Source of the DNA: Jiangella sp. DSM 45060 | GTDB taxonomy: Bacteria > Actinomycetota > Actinomycetes > Jiangellales > Jiangellaceae | Assembly (NCBI RefSeq): GCF_900105175.1 | Contig: NZ_LT629771.1 | Span: 3,224,001-3,288,000, forward strand | Reading direction: 5' to 3' | Length of the DNA stretch: 64,000 nucleotides | Shown: piece after piece, positions 43,386 through 52,676 of the stretch | How positions within the stretch are numbered: position 1 is the first letter of the stretch | Layout of the letters: each line of letters starts with the position of its first letter | Position numbers and translations under genes: made by a program | Notes under the pieces: generated by a model | Told to the model about the DNA's origin: nothing | Database searches by the model: none | Seen by the model: only the letters and a program-made list of their open reading frames with translations

Positions 43386-46235
43386 ATGGACAGGGTGCAC
43401 CTACCGACCAGCGATCTCGTCCACGCCCTCCGCCGGGCCGGCCTCGACGCCGACGCCGGCTCGCGACGACGCGCCGAGTACTCCTCCGACGCGTCCAACT
43501 ACCGCGTCGTGCCCGAGGTCGTCGTGTTCCCGCGCACCGTCGACGACGTGCTCGGCGCGCTCGAGGTCGCGCGCGAGCACGACAGCCCGGTCACCGCCCG
43601 CGGCGGCGGCACGTCGGTGGCCGGCAACGCCGTCGGGCCGGGCACGGTGCTCGACCTCTCCCGGCACCTGGGTCGCGTCCTCGAGATCGACCCGCGGGAG
43701 CGGGTGGCCAGGGTCGAACCCGGCTGCCTGCTCGGCACCGTCCAGCGCGAGGCGGCCGCTCACGGCCTGCGGTTCGGCCCCGATCCGTCGACGTGGGCCC
43801 GGTGCACGATCGGCGGCATGATCGGCAACAACGCGTGCGGCCCCCGGGCGCTCGGGTACGGCCGCACCGCCGACAACGTGCGGGCGCTCGACGTCGTCGA
43901 CGGCGCCGGGCGACGCTTCATGGCGGGCCGCGACGTGAGCGCGGTGCCGGGCCTCGAGCGGCTCGTCGACGACCACCTCGCGCTGATCCGCACGGAGCTC
44001 GGCCGGTTCAGCCGGCAGCTCTCCGGCTACTCCCTGGACCACCTGCTGCCGGAGAACGGGCACGACGTCGCCCGCGCGCTGGTCGGCACCGAGGGCACCT
44101 GCGTGACGGTGCTGGGCGCCACGATCGAGCTGGTCGAGGTCGCGGCCAGCCCGGCGCTGCTCGTCCTGGGCTACCCCGACATGCCGGCGGCCGGCGACGA
44201 CGTCCCGGCGCTGCTCGGGCACCGCGCGCTGGCCATCGAGGGCCTGGACGCGCGGCTGGTCGACGTCGTCCGCCGGCACTACGGAGGGGTGCCCGACCTG
44301 CCGAAGGGGGCCGGCTGGCTGCTCGTCGAGGTCCCCGGCGCGACGCCGGCGGAGGCGGTCGCCGCGGCCGGAGAGCTGGCCCGCGCCGCCCACGCGCTCG
44401 ACTCGCGGGTGCTGCCGGCCGGGCCGGAGGCCACGGCGGTGTGGCGGATCCGCGAGGACGGCGCGGGGCTGGCGGGCCGCACGCCGCGCGGCCGCCAGGC
44501 CTGGCCGGGGCTCGAGGACGCGGCCGTCCCTCCGGCGCGACTCGGCGCGTACATGCGCGACTTCGAGGCCCTGCTCGGCGAGCACGACCTCCAGGGCCTG
44601 TCGTACGGGCACTTCGGCGACGGCTGCATCCACGTCCGCCTCGACCTGCCGCTCGACCGCGACGCCACCGCGCTGCGGCGGTTCATGGAGGACGCCGCCC
44701 GGCTGCTGTCGCGTCACGGCGGCTCGCTGTCCGGCGAGCACGGCGACGGCCGCGCCCGCGGCGAGCTGCTGCGCCACGTCTACTCCCCCGAGGTGCTCGA
44801 CCTGTTCGCCGCGTTCAAGGGCTTGTTCGATCCCGACGACCGGCTGAACCCGGGTGTTCTCGTCCGCCCGGCTCCCCTCGACGCCGACCTCCGCCGGCCC
44901 GCCGCCCGCACCGTGCGCGCCGCCGGCCTGGCGCTGCACGCGGACGACGGTGACCTCACCCGCGCCGCCCACCGCTGCGTCGGCGTCGGGAAGTGCCGCG
45001 CCGACAACGCCGCGACCGGCGGGTTCATGTGCCCGTCGTACCTGGCCACGCGGGACGAGAAGGACTCCACCCGGGGCCGCGCCCGGGTGCTGCAGGAGCT
45101 GACCAACGGCTCGCTGGTCACCGGCGGCTGGCGCTCGCCCGAGCTCGCGGAGTCGCTGGACCTGTGCCTGTCGTGCAAGGCGTGCTCACGCGACTGCCCC
45201 GCCGGCGTGGACATCGCGTCGCTGAAGTCCGAGGTGCTGTACCGGAAGTACCGGCGCAGGCCGCGGCCGATCTCGCACTACACGCTCGGCTGGCTGCCGC
45301 GCTGGGCCCGGCTCGCCGCCCGGCTGCCCGGACCGGTCAACTGGGTGCTCGGACGGCCCCGGCTGTCGCGGCTCGCGCTCGGCCTGGCCGGCGTCGACCC
45401 GCGCCGGTCGGCGCCGCGTTTCGCGACGACGACGTTCCGGCGCTGGTGGGAGCGCCGCGCGGACCGGCCCGCCAACCGGACGGGCGAGGCGCGACAGCGG
45501 CGCCAGGTCCTGCTGTGGGCGGACACCTTCACCGACACCATGTCGCCGTCGCTCGCCACCGCCACCGTGGAGCTGCTGGAGTCGGCCGGCTACGACGTGC
45601 TCGTGCCGGACGCGGCGGCGTGCTGCGGGCTGCCGTGGATCAGCACCGGTCAGCTCGACGGCGCCCGGCGGCGGCTGGCGCGGACGCTCGACGCCCTGCA
45701 TCCGTACGCCGCCGCGGGCATCCCGATCCTCGGCCTGGAGCCGTCGTGCACCGCCGTCCTCCGGTCGGACCTGCAGGAGCTGCTCCCCGGCGACGCCCGC
45801 TCCCGGGTCGTGGCCGGCGCGACCCACACGCTGGCGGAGCTGTTGCGGGCGCCGGAGCCGGTCGGGCCCGGGGCGTCCTGGACGCCGCCGGACCTCGCCG
45901 GTGTCACCGTCGTCGTCCAGCCGCACTGCCACCACCACGCGGTCATGGGGTTCGACGCGGACCTGGAGCTGCTGCGGCGCACCGGCGCGGCCGTCGCGCC
46001 GATCTCCGGCTGCTGCGGGCTCGCGGGGAACTTCGGGATGGAACGCGGCCATTACGACGTCTCCGTCGCGGTGGCCCGCAACGGCATGCTGCCGGCCCTG
46101 GAGGCCGCTCCGGACGACGCCGTGCTGCTGGCCGACGGTTTCTCGTGCCGGCTGCAGGCCGGCGACCTGGCCGGGCGCCGCGGCCTGCACCTGGCGGAGC
46201 TGCTGGCGCCCGGACGACGGCCGGCGGCGGGGTGA
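43386..46235 (+). CDS. FAD-linked oxidase fused to Fe-S domain (D-2-hydroxyacid/D-lactate dehydrogenase type)
   Basis: A 949-residue fusion. Residues about 35-215 are a PCMH-type FAD domain (VTARGGGTSVAGNAVG, IGGMIGNNACG) and about 260-490 the GlcD-like C-terminal oxidase domain (GHFGDGCIHVRL, SGEHGDGRARGE). Next come two cysteine clusters, near residue 531 (CVGVGKC...CP) and residue 593 (CLSCKACSRDCP). Two CCG motifs, CCGLPW (about 745) and CCGLAG (about 875), follow as in GlcF and heterodisulfide-reductase-like subunits. Such enzymes oxidise D-2-hydroxyacids and pass electrons to quinone. Start: ATG 43386, with GTG 43395 as alternative. It diverges from the aldehyde dehydrogenase gene and shares its operator. 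Confidence 0.9.
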   Translation: MDRVHLPTSDLVHALRRAGLDADAGSRRRAEYSSDASNYRVVPEVVVFPRTVDDVLGALEVAREHDSPVTARGGGTSVAGNAVGPGTVLDLSRHLGRVLEIDPRERVARVEPGCLLGTVQREAAAHGLRFGPDPSTWARCTIGGMIGNNACGPRALGYGRTADNVRALDVVDGAGRRFMAGRDVSAVPGLERLVDDHLALIRTELGRFSRQLSGYSLDHLLPENGHDVARALVGTEGTCVTVLGATIELVEVAASPALLVLGYPDMPAAGDDVPALLGHRALAIEGLDARLVDVVRRHYGGVPDLPKGAGWLLVEVPGATPAEAVAAAGELARAAHALDSRVLPAGPEATAVWRIREDGAGLAGRTPRGRQAWPGLEDAAVPPARLGAYMRDFEALLGEHDLQGLSYGHFGDGCIHVRLDLPLDRDATALRRFMEDAARLLSRHGGSLSGEHGDGRARGELLRHVYSPEVLDLFAAFKGLFDPDDRLNPGVLVRPAPLDADLRRPAARTVRAAGLALHADDGDLTRAAHRCVGVGKCRADNAATGGFMCPSYLATRDEKDSTRGRARVLQELTNGSLVTGGWRSPELAESLDLCLSCKACSRDCPAGVDIASLKSEVLYRKYRRRPRPISHYTLGWLPRWARLAARLPGPVNWVLGRPRLSRLALGLAGVDPRRSAPRFATTTFRRWWERRADRPANRTGEARQRRQVLLWADTFTDTMSPSLATATVELLESAGYDVLVPDAAACCGLPWISTGQLDGARRRLARTLDALHPYAAAGIPILGLEPSCTAVLRSDLQELLPGDARSRVVAGATHTLAELLRAPEPVGPGASWTPPDLAGVTVVVQPHCHHHAVMGFDADLELLRRTGAAVAPISGCCGLAGNFGMERGHYDVSVAVARNGMLPALEAAPDDAVLLADGFSCRLQAGDLAGRRGLHLAELLAPGRRPAAG

Positions 46236-46236
46236 C

Positions 46237-46596
46237 CTACTGCGCGTCCGGCTTCTCGATGGCCGTGTAGACCTTGCGGACCGGCTCCTCGACGTACCAC
46301 GTGCCGATGTAGCCGTGGTGGACGTGCAGCACGGTGCCCGGCCGGATGTCGGTGACCGTGCCGTCGGAGTGCTCGATGCGGCCCTTGCCGGCGACGAAGT
46401 GCATGAACTCGGAGATGTTCTTCTTCTCCGACCGGAACACGCCGGGCGTGCACTCCCAGATGCCGAGCTCGGTGGCGCCGTCGCGGTGGAGCACCGTCTT
46501 CGTCGCCTTCGGGTCGCCCTCCAGGACGATGGGCGGGGCCGCCGAGGGCGTCAGCGGGGCGGTCGTCACGTCGTCCACGGTGTAGAAGGTGGTCAC
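46237..46596 (-). CDS. Small cupin-domain protein
   Basis: A 119-residue single-domain cupin. The segment from SEFMHFVAGKGRIEH to DIRPGTVLHVHHGYIGTWYV follows the two cupin motifs with one glutamate and a few histidines available for metal binding. It resembles the (R)-imine-type or sugar-cupin small proteins annotated only as cupin domain-containing. GTG 46596 is chosen for AAGGAG 7 bases upstream; the longer frame crosses the operator. It diverges from fgd and ends 1 base from the end of the FAD/Fe-S gene. No reaction can be assigned. Confidence 0.8.
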   Translation of the reverse strand: MTTFYTVDDVTTAPLTPSAAPPIVLEGDPKATKTVLHRDGATELGIWECTPGVFRSEKKNISEFMHFVAGKGRIEHSDGTVTDIRPGTVLHVHHGYIGTWYVEEPVRKVYTAIEKPDAQ

Positions 46597-46626
46597 GGGT
46601 ACGCTCCTTCTCAGGTCGCAAGATTG

Positions 46627-46648
46627 TTGGTAACATGTAGCATACCAA
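46627..46648. promoter_or_regulatory. Inverted repeat TTGGTA-N10-TACCAA containing GTAACATG, putative operator
   Basis: It lies between the divergent cupin and fgd genes, 13 bases from the fgd start. The inner sequence ACATGTAGCA shares CATGTAGCAT with the site at 57961 and GTAACATGT with the site at 36380, so it is placed in the same family. Confidence 0.65.
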
Positions 46649-46661
46649 TTGAGGAGGCCCG

Positions 46662-47693
46662 GTGGGTAGGACACTGAAGCTCGGATACAAGGCGTCCGCG
46701 GAGCAGTTCGGCGCACGCGATCTGGTCGAGTACGGCGTGCTGGCCGAGCAGGCCGGCATGGACTCCGCCGTGGTCAGCGACCACTTCCAGCCGTGGCGGC
46801 ACAACGGCGGCCACGCACCCTTCTCGCTGGCCTGGATGACCGCGGTCGGCGAGCGCACGACGACGATCACGCTGGGCACGTCCGTGCTGACGCCGACGTT
46901 CCGTTACAACCCGGCCGTCATCGCCCAGTCGTTCGCGACCATGGGTTGCCTGTACCCGGGCCGGATCATCCTGGGCGTCGGCACCGGCGAGGCGCTGAAC
47001 GAGATCGCGACCGGCTTCCGCGGCACCTGGCCGGCCTTCAAGGAGCGGTTCGCCCGGCTGCGCGAGTCCGTCGACCTCATCCGCCGGCTGTGGAGCGGCG
47101 AGCGAGTGGACTTCGACGGCGAGTACTACGCTGCCGCCGGGGCGTCCATCTACGACGTGCCGAAGAACGGCATCCCGATCTACGTCGCCGCCGGCGGCCC
47201 CGTCGTCGCCCGCTACGCCGGCCGCGTCGCCGACGGTTTCATCTGCACGTCCGGCAAGGGCATGGACCTCTACACCGAGAAGCTCGTCCCGGCCGTCGAG
47301 GAGGGCAAGGAGCAGTCCGGCCAGCCCGGCCGCGACGTCGATCAGCTCATCGAGATCAAGCTGTCGTACGACCGCGACCCGCAGGCCGCGCTGGAGAACA
47401 CCCACTTCTGGGCCCCGCTGTCACTCACGCCGGAGCAGAAGCACAGCGTCGACGACCCCATCGAGATGGAGCGCCTGGCCGACGAGTTGCCGCTGGAGCA
47501 GGTCGCCAAGCGCTGGATCGTCGCCTCGGACCCGCAGGCCGTCGTCGACGCCGTCCGCCCGTACGTCGAGGCCGGCTTCAACCACCTGGTCTTCCACGCG
47601 CCGGGCGCGGACCAGCGACGCTTCTTCGAGCAGTTCGAGGCCGATCTCGCCACTCCCCTGCGCCGGCTCAGCTCCGCGCTGCCGCAGGCCTGA
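46662..47693 (+). CDS. fgd: F420-dependent glucose-6-phosphate dehydrogenase
   Basis: A 343-residue LLM-fold enzyme matching mycobacterial Fgd1 in long blocks: [96 protein letters not shown] and [10 protein letters not shown]. It oxidises glucose-6-phosphate to phosphogluconolactone and reduces coenzyme F420 to F420H2, the reductant for F420-using LLM enzymes such as, possibly, the one at 35362. GAGGAGG precedes the GTG start. Placement inside a regulated catabolic cluster rather than with housekeeping genes suggests F420H2 is needed in this pathway. Confidence 0.93.
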   Translation: MGRTLKLGYKASAEQFGARDLVEYGVLAEQAGMDSAVVSDHFQPWRHNGGHAPFSLAWMTAVGERTTTITLGTSVLTPTFRYNPAVIAQSFATMGCLYPGRIILGVGTGEALNEIATGFRGTWPAFKERFARLRESVDLIRRLWSGERVDFDGEYYAAAGASIYDVPKNGIPIYVAAGGPVVARYAGRVADGFICTSGKGMDLYTEKLVPAVEEGKEQSGQPGRDVDQLIEIKLSYDRDPQAALENTHFWAPLSLTPEQKHSVDDPIEMERLADELPLEQVAKRWIVASDPQAVVDAVRPYVEAGFNHLVFHAPGADQRRFFEQFEADLATPLRRLSSALPQA

Positions 47694-47752
47694 CAGCCCC
47701 CGGGCGGCCGACGCGACGAGCTCGGCCGCCCGGCGACATCCTCGCCGGCACG

Positions 47753-49012
47753 TCACAGGGTGAGCCAGCACCACTCGGTGGTCCACGGGACGCGCGACAG
47801 CTGCAGCGCCGGGCCGGAGTCCTGGACGACGAACATGTCCGAGAAGTTCACGCTGAAGCCGGCCCGCGGGTCGTAGAGTCCCGGCTCCACCGACAGGCAC
47901 ATGCCGGGCTCCAGGACGGTGTCGTCGCCGAGGGCCAGCCACGGCGGCTGGTGGCCCTCCGGCCCCTGTCCGTGCGCCGGGCGGTGGTAGACGAAGTCCC
48001 GCACGCCGGCGTCGATCTGGAAGCGGTGGATCTTCTCGGCCACCTCGCCGCAGCTGACGCCCGCGCGCAGCTCGTCCTGCTGCAGCAGGCAGCTGTCGCG
48101 GGCCACCGTCCAGAGCCGCTCCATGTGCGCGGTCCGCGGCGCGATCATGAACGGGCGGTAGCACTCGCCGCCGTACCCGCCCACCCGGATCACGCCGGAT
48201 GCCTGCAGCGTGCCGCCGCGGGTGATCTCGGCGTAGCGGAACTGGTTGGGGTGCGGGTAGCCGGTGACGCGGCCCGCGCGGACCCAGCCGAGGTCGATGC
48301 TGACGCCGACGCCGCGGTGCGGGCCGCCGTCGAGCTCGAGGTCGGGCACGATCCGCCGGGTCGCCATGTCGATCATCGCGCTGCGCAGCTCGAAGTCGGT
48401 CATGCCGTCGTGGAAGCCGTCGAGCAGGGTGTCTCGGCAGAAGACGTGCACGTCGTCGAAGTAGGCGTAGGCGCGCCGGGCGAGCGCGAGCTCCTCCGGT
48501 GTCTTCAGCATCCGCGACCGCAGGCACACGTCGCCGATCGAGCCGAACGGGGTCTCGCGGGGACGGTCGATCAGCAGGTCGCCCGCTCCGTGGCCACGCG
48601 CCGCGCAGAGCCGCAGGGCCCACTCCCAGAGGTCGACGGCCGGCCCGCGCGCGGCGGTGCCCTCGTTCGGGTGCTGCCCGTCGACGTGGGGATAGTCGAA
48701 GTACTCGGCGCCGTCGCCGTACCACCAGCTCTGGACGAGGTCGCGGTCCAGCCGCGGGTAGAACCAGAACGGCGCGCCGTCCGGCTCGATCAGCGCGTAC
48801 AGCGGCCGTTCCGTGGTGGCCGCCCAGAGCCCGGTGAAGTGGACGATGTTCCACGGATCGGTCAGCAGGACCGCCCGGGCGCCGCGCTCCGCCGCCGCCG
48901 CGCGCAGCTCACCGGCCCGGGCCTGGTGCCACGCGAGCGGCAGCCGGGTCGCCGGCGACGGCTCGACGGGCGGAGGGTCGAGCAGCAGCGCCCGCGAGCC
49001 GGCGCCCGTCAC
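47753..49012 (-). CDS. M24 (aminopeptidase P/creatinase fold) protein with altered metal ligands
   Basis: A 419-residue protein. Residues about 1-170 are a creatinase-type N-terminal domain (VLLTDPWNIVHFTGLW) and the rest is the pita-bread C-domain. It keeps a histidine (PAHGQGPEGHQPP) and the glutamate of SVEPGLYDP. Where M24 metallopeptidases have the metal-binding aspartate pair, this protein reads VIRVGGYGGECYR, so a two-metal site is unlikely. Creatinase-like, metal-free hydrolysis of a C-N bond is one option. Its start overlaps the DPP4-like gene as GTGA. It is the last gene of the third peptide operon. Confidence 0.82.
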   Translation of the reverse strand: MTGAGSRALLLDPPPVEPSPATRLPLAWHQARAGELRAAAAERGARAVLLTDPWNIVHFTGLWAATTERPLYALIEPDGAPFWFYPRLDRDLVQSWWYGDGAEYFDYPHVDGQHPNEGTAARGPAVDLWEWALRLCAARGHGAGDLLIDRPRETPFGSIGDVCLRSRMLKTPEELALARRAYAYFDDVHVFCRDTLLDGFHDGMTDFELRSAMIDMATRRIVPDLELDGGPHRGVGVSIDLGWVRAGRVTGYPHPNQFRYAEITRGGTLQASGVIRVGGYGGECYRPFMIAPRTAHMERLWTVARDSCLLQQDELRAGVSCGEVAEKIHRFQIDAGVRDFVYHRPAHGQGPEGHQPPWLALGDDTVLEPGMCLSVEPGLYDPRAGFSVNFSDMFVVQDSGPALQLSRVPWTTEWCWLTL

Positions 49013-50982
49013 AGCGCGTCCACGCCGAGGTGCTCGCAGAAGTAGCGGCCCTTCGCCATCGCCAGGTACGTGCCCTTGACGCCGGTGAAGTGGTGCGGCT
49101 GCTCGTTCACCGGGAGGAAGTCGAACGGCTTCCCGGCCAGCGTCAGCTGCTCGGCGAACATCAGCGACGCCGCGAACGGGACGTTGACGTCCGACGTGCC
49201 GTGGACGATCAGCAGCTTGCCGCGCAGCCGCGGGATCAGCGGGTACAGCGACAGCGCGTCGTAGCCGGCGACGTTCTCCTCCAGCGGGCCCATCACGCAC
49301 TCGATCGGCCCCGGCCCGTTGCCCTCGCGCATCTCGTACACGCCGTTCACGGCGACGCCGACGTGGTAGACATCAGGCGCCTCGAGCAGCGCCCGGGCGG
49401 TGAAGTAGCCGCCGTACGAGCGGCCGTACACGCCGACCCGGGTGAGGTCGAGGTAGGACCGCTCCGCGCCGAGCTGCCGGATGGCCGCGACGTGGTCGGC
49501 GATCACGTTGTCGGCGAAGTTGCCGTACGCGACGTCGTGGAAGGCCTTCGACCGCTCCGGTGTGCCGCGGCCGTCGAGCATCATGACGACGAAGCCCAGC
49601 TCGGCCAGCGCCCGCGACTGCACCGCGTTGGCGTCGAGCAGGTGGGTCGGCACGAACGCGCTGTTCGGGCCGGCGTAGATCGACTCGATCAGCGGATACG
49701 TCCGGGCCGGGTCGAAGTCCGACGGGAAGTACAGGTGTCCGTGGAGCGTGGTCTCGCCGTCGGCGGCCAGGACGGTGAACTCCTCGGGCGGCGTCCAGTC
49801 CATCCCGGGCTCCGTGGTGACCTCGGCCTCGGCCAGCCGGCAGATGGAGGTGCCGTCGGCGGCTCGCAGGTCCGACGCCGGAGGCCGGCTCATGCTCGAG
49901 TGGTTGTCGACGAACACCCGCAGGTCGGGCGCCATGACGCCGTGGTGGGTGCCGGGCTCGTCGGTCAGCTGCTCGAACTTCGTGCCGTCCAGGCGGGCCC
50001 GGCCGATGTGGGTGTCGTAGGGGCGTTTCGGGTCCGAATGCGCCTCGACGTACACCCAGCCGGCCCGCTCGTCGATCGCGACGACCCTCGTGACCGCCCA
50101 CTCGCCGCCGGTGACCCGGTTGATCAGCTGGCCGTTCATGTCGTGCAGGTACAGGTGCGCCCACCCGTCACGCTCGGTGAGCCACAGGTGGCCGGTGCGG
50201 CTGGGCAGCAGGACGCAGTCGAGACCCTTCTCCCAGAACGACACCCACGTCTCCGCCCGCTCCTCGTGGACGACCCGCGACGCCCCGGTCGCGGAGTCGG
50301 CCGCCATCAGCACGAACGGCTTCTTGTACCGGTTGGTCTTGAGGTAATAGAGCTCCCGCGCGTCCGCGCTCCAGCCCAGCGGGCGCAGGTCCTGTTCCGG
50401 CTCGGGGCCGCTGTCGATGCGCACGACGTCGCGGCTGAGCCGGTGCACGATGTACAGGCTGACGTCCTCGACGGCGCCGCCGACCCGGCCGGCCGGGAAG
50501 AACTCGACCTCCTCACGCGGCTTCAACCAGTGCACGACGGGGAACCGGTCCATCCGGCGGGTGTCGACCCGGCGCGCCGCCAGCCGCAACCCGTCCGGCG
50601 ACCACGCCGCGCCCTTGACGTCCCAGCGGAAGTCCGGCTCGCCGCCGGACGTCAGCGGGCTGAGCCGGTCGTCGACCGCCCAGCGCAGCGCGATGTCGTC
50701 GCCGGACTCCGTGGCGAAGTACGTGCCGTCGGGCGACGGGGCCTCGTGCACCGGCGGCCGGCCGATCTTGAACGCCGACCGCAACCTGCGGCCCGTCACC
50801 TCGACGCTGCGTGGCAGCTCCGCGACCTCGGTGCGCGTGCCGGAGACCGGGTCGACGACCTGGTGGACGCCCTGGTGCGTGAAGGCGACTCCGCCGTCCA
50901 CCCAGCGTGGCTCGACCGTGCCGCCCACCACCCGCTCGGGGTGGGCCAGGTACTCCCGGTAGCGCTCTTCCCTCGTCGGCAT
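49009..50982 (-). CDS. S9 family peptidase, dipeptidyl-peptidase-IV-like
   Basis: A 657-residue enzyme with an N-terminal eight-bladed-propeller-type region (residues about 1-430, matching the DPPIV N-terminal domain with EPDFRWDVKGAAWSPDG) and a C-terminal catalytic domain. The nucleophile is Ser522 in YGRSYGGYFT, the acid in HGTSDVNV and the histidine in NEQPHHFTG. No signal sequence is seen, so it acts on imported peptides. The DPPIV type releases N-terminal dipeptides, often with Pro or Ala second. ATG 50982 has GGGAGG 10 bases upstream; the much longer open frame upstream is the antisense-like shadow of the next gene. Confidence 0.9.
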   Translation of the reverse strand: MPTREERYREYLAHPERVVGGTVEPRWVDGGVAFTHQGVHQVVDPVSGTRTEVAELPRSVEVTGRRLRSAFKIGRPPVHEAPSPDGTYFATESGDDIALRWAVDDRLSPLTSGGEPDFRWDVKGAAWSPDGLRLAARRVDTRRMDRFPVVHWLKPREEVEFFPAGRVGGAVEDVSLYIVHRLSRDVVRIDSGPEPEQDLRPLGWSADARELYYLKTNRYKKPFVLMAADSATGASRVVHEERAETWVSFWEKGLDCVLLPSRTGHLWLTERDGWAHLYLHDMNGQLINRVTGGEWAVTRVVAIDERAGWVYVEAHSDPKRPYDTHIGRARLDGTKFEQLTDEPGTHHGVMAPDLRVFVDNHSSMSRPPASDLRAADGTSICRLAEAEVTTEPGMDWTPPEEFTVLAADGETTLHGHLYFPSDFDPARTYPLIESIYAGPNSAFVPTHLLDANAVQSRALAELGFVVMMLDGRGTPERSKAFHDVAYGNFADNVIADHVAAIRQLGAERSYLDLTRVGVYGRSYGGYFTARALLEAPDVYHVGVAVNGVYEMREGNGPGPIECVMGPLEENVAGYDALSLYPLIPRLRGKLLIVHGTSDVNVPFAASLMFAEQLTLAGKPFDFLPVNEQPHHFTGVKGTYLAMAKGRYFCEHLGVDAL

Positions 50983-51017
50983 CGACGTGCGTCCTCCCTC
51001 GTGTCCGTCGTCAGTGA

Positions 51018-52676
51018 TCAGTAGCCGGCGGCCTTGCCCTCGCGACGGGCCCCGGCGCCGCCGCGCAGGGAGCCGCCGGCGTCGCGCCAGCACATCTGGA
51101 ACGACCCCAGGTGCCAGTTGGTCAGCCCCAGCGGCCGCACCCTGATCCCCAGCGCCGCCAGGCCCGCCGGCACCTCCGGCGCCACGGCCATCTCCATCGG
51201 CAGCGTGTAGTCGTCGCCGAGCGGCATCATCAGCGCGGCCGCCTCGGCGTCGTCGGGCGCCATGCCGAAGTCGAGGACGTTCGACAGCACCTGCGGCACC
51301 GTGGCCTCCACCTTGCCCGGCGTGCCGAGCGCCAGCCACGGCCGCCCGTCGCGCAGCACCAGCGTGTTGCCCATGACGGTGCGGACGTGCCCGCCGCCGG
51401 CGTACCACCCGCTGATGTTCTGCCGCGCGTTGAGACTGGTGTCGGTCAGCGACCCCGTCATCGGAACGCCGCCGACCACCTCGCCCGGGATCCCGCTGCC
51501 GGAGAGCGTCGTCATCGCCTGCACCCAGTTGCCGGCCGCGTCGACGATGCTGATCTCGCAGCTGTCGGTCCCGCGCTCCAGGTCGGGCAGCGGCGCGACG
51601 TGCGGCGAGCGGGTGGTGAGCCGCACGTGGGCGCTGAGGTCCGTCCGCGGCATCGACGAGCGGATCAGCCGCGCGACGTGCTCGTGATAGCCGGGATCGG
51701 CGAGGACGTCGCTGGGGTCGCCGAACACCTCGGGGTCGTTGAGGTGCCCGACGTCGAGCCGGGCCCGGCGCAGTGTGTGCGCGAGCAGATAGCTCGCGAC
51801 CGGGCTGGCGTTGTAGTGGCCCTCGCCGGCGATGCCCAGCTGGTCGAGCACCCCGAGGACCATCGCCGCCGACGCACCCTGGATCTGCGGCGCGGCCAGC
51901 GAGACGATCTCGTGCCCGCGGTGGGTGAAGCGGCGCGGCTCGTCCCAGGCCGCCGGCTTCGCGGCCAGGTGCGCGAGCGTCACCGGCCAGCCCATCGCGT
52001 TGCCGCGCTCGACGAACGCCCGTGCCCACGGGCCGTCGATGAAGTACCTGGGACCGTGCTCGGCCGTCCCGGCGAGCGTCCGGGCCAGTTCCGGCTGCCG
52101 CCACCGCTCGCCGACCTGCGGCAGCCGGCCGCCGGGCGTGAAGTGCTCGCGCCCGGACGGCGAGTGCTGGAAGTAGGCGAGCGTCGTGGCCATGACGTAG
52201 TGCTCGAACGACGTCACGACGTGGCCCTCGTCGGCCAGCCGCAGGGCCGGCTCGACCAGCCTCGCCCAGGGCAGGACGCCGTGGCTCTCGTGCAGCAGTT
52301 TCATCGCCGGCATGAATCCGGGCACGACGGCGTTCGCACCCGGCGCCACGGCGGAGTACGTCCCGGGCTCCACCGGCACCGGCCGGAACGGCGCGAGTCC
52401 CGGGATCACCCACCCCGGGCTGTTGAGCTGCCGGACCCGGCCGGTGCGAGCGTCGTACAGCAGGGCGGTCACGGTGCCGGCGTGGTTCGTGAGCTCCTGC
52501 GAGACCGTCGCCTGCACCATGCACGCGGCGATCAGCGCGTCGACGGCGTGCCCGCCGTCACGCAGCACCGCCAGGGCGGCGTCGGTCACCAGCGGGTGCT
52601 GCGTCGACACCATCGCCGACGTAGCACCCGCGGGAGCCTTGCGACCGACGACGCCATGCGGATACGTGCGCGTCAT
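51018..52676 (-). CDS. Gamma-glutamyltransferase-family Ntn hydrolase with serine at the nucleophile position
   Basis: A 552-residue protein of the GGT family: STQHPLVTDAALAVLRDGGHAVDALIAA at the N-terminus and PGFMPAMKLLHESHG and GGGHVRTVMGNTLVLRDGRPWLALGTPG further on. GGT enzymes cleave themselves before a Thr in a (D)TTH or DTCH motif. Here the aligned stretch is GTDSCEISIVD, placing Ser372 or Cys373 at the nucleophile and Glu374 instead of His. No signal peptide is visible, unlike periplasmic GGT. ATG 52676 overlaps the binding-protein stop as TGATG. It may process gamma-linked or other isopeptide bonds or acyl groups; activity is uncertain. Confidence 0.85.
   Translation of the reverse strand: MTRTYPHGVVGRKAPAGATSAMVSTQHPLVTDAALAVLRDGGHAVDALIAACMVQATVSQELTNHAGTVTALLYDARTGRVRQLNSPGWVIPGLAPFRPVPVEPGTYSAVAPGANAVVPGFMPAMKLLHESHGVLPWARLVEPALRLADEGHVVTSFEHYVMATTLAYFQHSPSGREHFTPGGRLPQVGERWRQPELARTLAGTAEHGPRYFIDGPWARAFVERGNAMGWPVTLAHLAAKPAAWDEPRRFTHRGHEIVSLAAPQIQGASAAMVLGVLDQLGIAGEGHYNASPVASYLLAHTLRRARLDVGHLNDPEVFGDPSDVLADPGYHEHVARLIRSSMPRTDLSAHVRLTTRSPHVAPLPDLERGTDSCEISIVDAAGNWVQAMTTLSGSGIPGEVVGGVPMTGSLTDTSLNARQNISGWYAGGGHVRTVMGNTLVLRDGRPWLALGTPGKVEATVPQVLSNVLDFGMAPDDAEAAALMMPLGDDYTLPMEMAVAPEVPAGLAALGIRVRPLGLTNWHLGSFQMCWRDAGGSLRGGAGARREGKAAGY

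Noticed and set aside
41244-46235. A 1663-residue plus-strand protein covering ATPase, aldehyde dehydrogenase and FAD/Fe-S regions
   Set aside because: Only the part from 43386 on resembles a protein family; the rest is a shadow of the aldehyde dehydrogenase and ATPase genes.
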